Assembly: GCA_003993805.1 (NCBI GenBank)
Contig: RSEF01000002.1
Span: 11,022,788 to 11,086,787 of the forward strand
Reading direction: 5' to 3'
DNA length: 64,000 nt
From: Himantopus leucocephalus
Lineage: Eukaryota; Chordata; Aves; Charadriiformes; Recurvirostridae
Positions 62,111 to 64,000 of this stretch are shown piece after piece. Numbering within the stretch: the stretch's first letter is position 1; each line of letters starts with the position of its first letter. The position numbers were made by a program, and so were the translations under genes. Below the pieces are notes generated by a model. It ran no database searches. It was not told the origin of the DNA and saw only the letters and a list, made by a program, of their open reading frames with translations.

Positions 62111-64000
62111 AGTCAGTCAACTATTTACTGGTGACCTATGAAAGATACTGATGTAGAAATAATATATATTTAAAATGCCACTCATCAAATCAATGCAATG
62201 CAGAATGATTACTGGATTCTATTTAAGTTGCAGTTTTATGACAGGAATAGCCCATTGCGTGCAATCATTTAGTATCTTATGTTTGAAAAGGTCTCTTCTC
62301 TTCCTGCAAAGCTGGGTAACGGCATCAGGAATTGTAAAATACTACTTGGATCATAAGATCTCACAAACTGCAAAGTATTGAGTGGTTTGTGGTTTTTGGC
62401 AAGTGTTCCAGGTCAGCGATTCTTAAATACTGGTGAGTCATGAAGCCTTATCCCACAGATCTGCAGGATAAAATATTTTGAGAATGCAACGACTAGCGTG
62501 TGTTTTAAAGGAATGAAAAAAAAAAAAAAGGTAGCCCAAAACATGAACTTCCTTACAGAGCAGAAATCTAGTCATGTTTCAGTGGAAATTTTTATCATGA
62601 CACCTGAGTGGTCCACAGACTTTAATGAATTAATCCTTTATGCTCTTGTGAGGAAGGAAATATTATCCTTTGTGTTATACTTGGAAGAAATCATAAGGTC
62701 TGTAAAGCCCAAGCATTCCAGCACGTTTAGTGATTTTTAAGGGTTTGAGTTTCTGACTGCTCAATTCTAGGTTTAGCTTCCAGAAATACTGCATTTTTTG
62801 CAGTTCCTCTTCATAAGAAATTATCTTATTAAATACACTAAACACCTCACTCTTTTTTGCTGAACTAGGAATCCCAATTTAAAAACCTTACAAAATATAA
62901 TTTTAACAATATATCAGTAATATATAGTCCTTTCTACATCTGTTCGACCACAGATCAAGAAAGAACCAACTAGTTAGTCTAACCTTGCTTGATTTTTGTG
63001 GACTAACAATCCTATTGTTCATGCACATTGTTCCTTCAGACATGCATTCTTTCTCCAGACTGCTGAGTTTGAGCTGTAGAAGAAATAAGAGTAGTTTGTA
63101 TTACCACACAGCATCCATTGTCGATTTGTAATATTTTACCCATATTTGTGCACACATTCCTCAGCTACCAGCGTACCAGGAAAAACTCAAGTCACTTTGA
63201 TCTCAGCAGCGTGCCATTTAAAACTGGAAGCATTCAGTGATTAATTTTACATCCCCCACACTGAGAAGAGAATTAGAACTGGCCCAGGCAAACAGAAAAC
63301 TCATATTACTTTATGGAAAAAGTGCACTAGTTTGACTGTTACTCAACCACAATAAAACTTAACAATAAGGAAATAAAAATCATAAACCCAACACATATAT
63401 ATCAATATGTCTATCAATATATAATATTTCTATAACATTGGGCTTTTAAAAAATTTACTCTTAGAGCATTTTTCTCCTTTAATAACACAGTTAAGCAGCC
63501 TTGGGAAAAAATCCCAAACAAACAGAATAAACCCTACCCATTAAAGAAAACCGCCTACAATGAGGCTCCTCCATGTGCTGGTCTTTGACAGGAATCAGTT
63601 GTTTTCTCTCTCTCACACACTCCTTCAGTGACAGAAAGGGAGACGAGCTCTGCAATCATAAACCCTGAGTTAGCGGAAGAAAGGATACAGTACAGTCTTC
63701 TTATTGGTCTGGTGTATTTGGTTTTCTGCCCAGGTGTTGCACGGGGGTATGGCTTGGGGGAGACAGGAAGACTATATGTGTAAAGGGTTAAGTATCAGGA
63801 ATTTTGAGGCCCCTCTAGAACAACGATATAATGGGACTCATGATGCTTGAGAGCTTAAAATTAGGCCTTTCTTTTTTTCCTTTTCTTGACAAGAACTGTA
63901 GTCTGCTGAAAAAGTCTGGCATTAAAGAACACAACCATATTGAACTTCTTTATAAAATAAAAAAGAATTAGGAATAGCAATAGTTTCACTGGTTTAGACT
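62111..64000. other. Intergenic to right edge; no gene recognised
   Basis: AT-rich, with a 14-base A run (from 62517) and no CpG island, exon or promoter visible up to the end of the window. Confidence 0.5.

Noticed and set aside
57880..64000. Search for LARP4B exon 1 or its CpG island near the right edge
   Set aside because: The sequence is AT-rich throughout with no CpG cluster and no LARP4B-like peptide.
1..64000. CRISPR arrays, operons, bacterial promoters, tRNA or rRNA genes, intronic snoRNAs
   Set aside because: The window is vertebrate. No cloverleaf, rRNA block or convincing C/D or H/ACA box arrangement was seen in the GTPBP4 introns or the intergenic region.

Overview
The window is avian nuclear DNA. 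It holds chicken-repeat-1 (CR1) LINE 3' ends with the typical ATTCTATGATTCTATGA tail, an avian ERV-type LTR end (AAACCACGACA), compact introns, and a vertebrate gene whose reading frame can be followed through 15 exons. The species cannot be named from the sequence alone.

Region 1 (1-9714, minus strand): the 5' part of GTPBP4 (NOG1), the nucleolar GTPase of 60S ribosome assembly. Fifteen coding exons splice in frame into 536 residues starting at the true ATG. The last ~100 residues lie beyond the left edge. All visible introns are GT-AG except the one after exon 14, which has a GC donor. A CpG-island promoter (about 9.0-10.0 kb) carries a TCTCGCGAGA palindrome, two ETS sites, a GC box and a G-quadruplex-capable tract, as expected for a housekeeping ribosome-biogenesis gene.

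Region 2 (about 10-64 kb): 54 kb of gene-poor DNA with no intact gene that I can support. In mammals and, as far as I know, in birds, LARP4B lies head-to-head upstream of GTPBP4. None of its coding exons is visible here, so it probably starts to the right of the window. This interval holds CR1 copies of different ages (one with a younger CR1 nested in it), an LTR end, old MIR/L3-like fragments, a 102-nt pure purine tract, other microsatellites and a 42-bp perfect tandem duplication. Three 100-N gaps interrupt the window. Two sit inside CR1 copies and the third abuts or lies within the LTR.

The most unusual signal is at 37.4-40.5 kb on the minus strand. Two 94-bp segments 2.3 kb apart are about 74% identical with no indels. 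Each has a splice-acceptor-like left end and a stop codon at the same place, and half of their differences fall at third codon positions. Just upstream, at 40165-40461, is a 98-codon hydrophobic open frame resembling the end of a multipass transporter. These may be remains of a duplicated gene or copies of an undescribed repeat. I could not identify the family.
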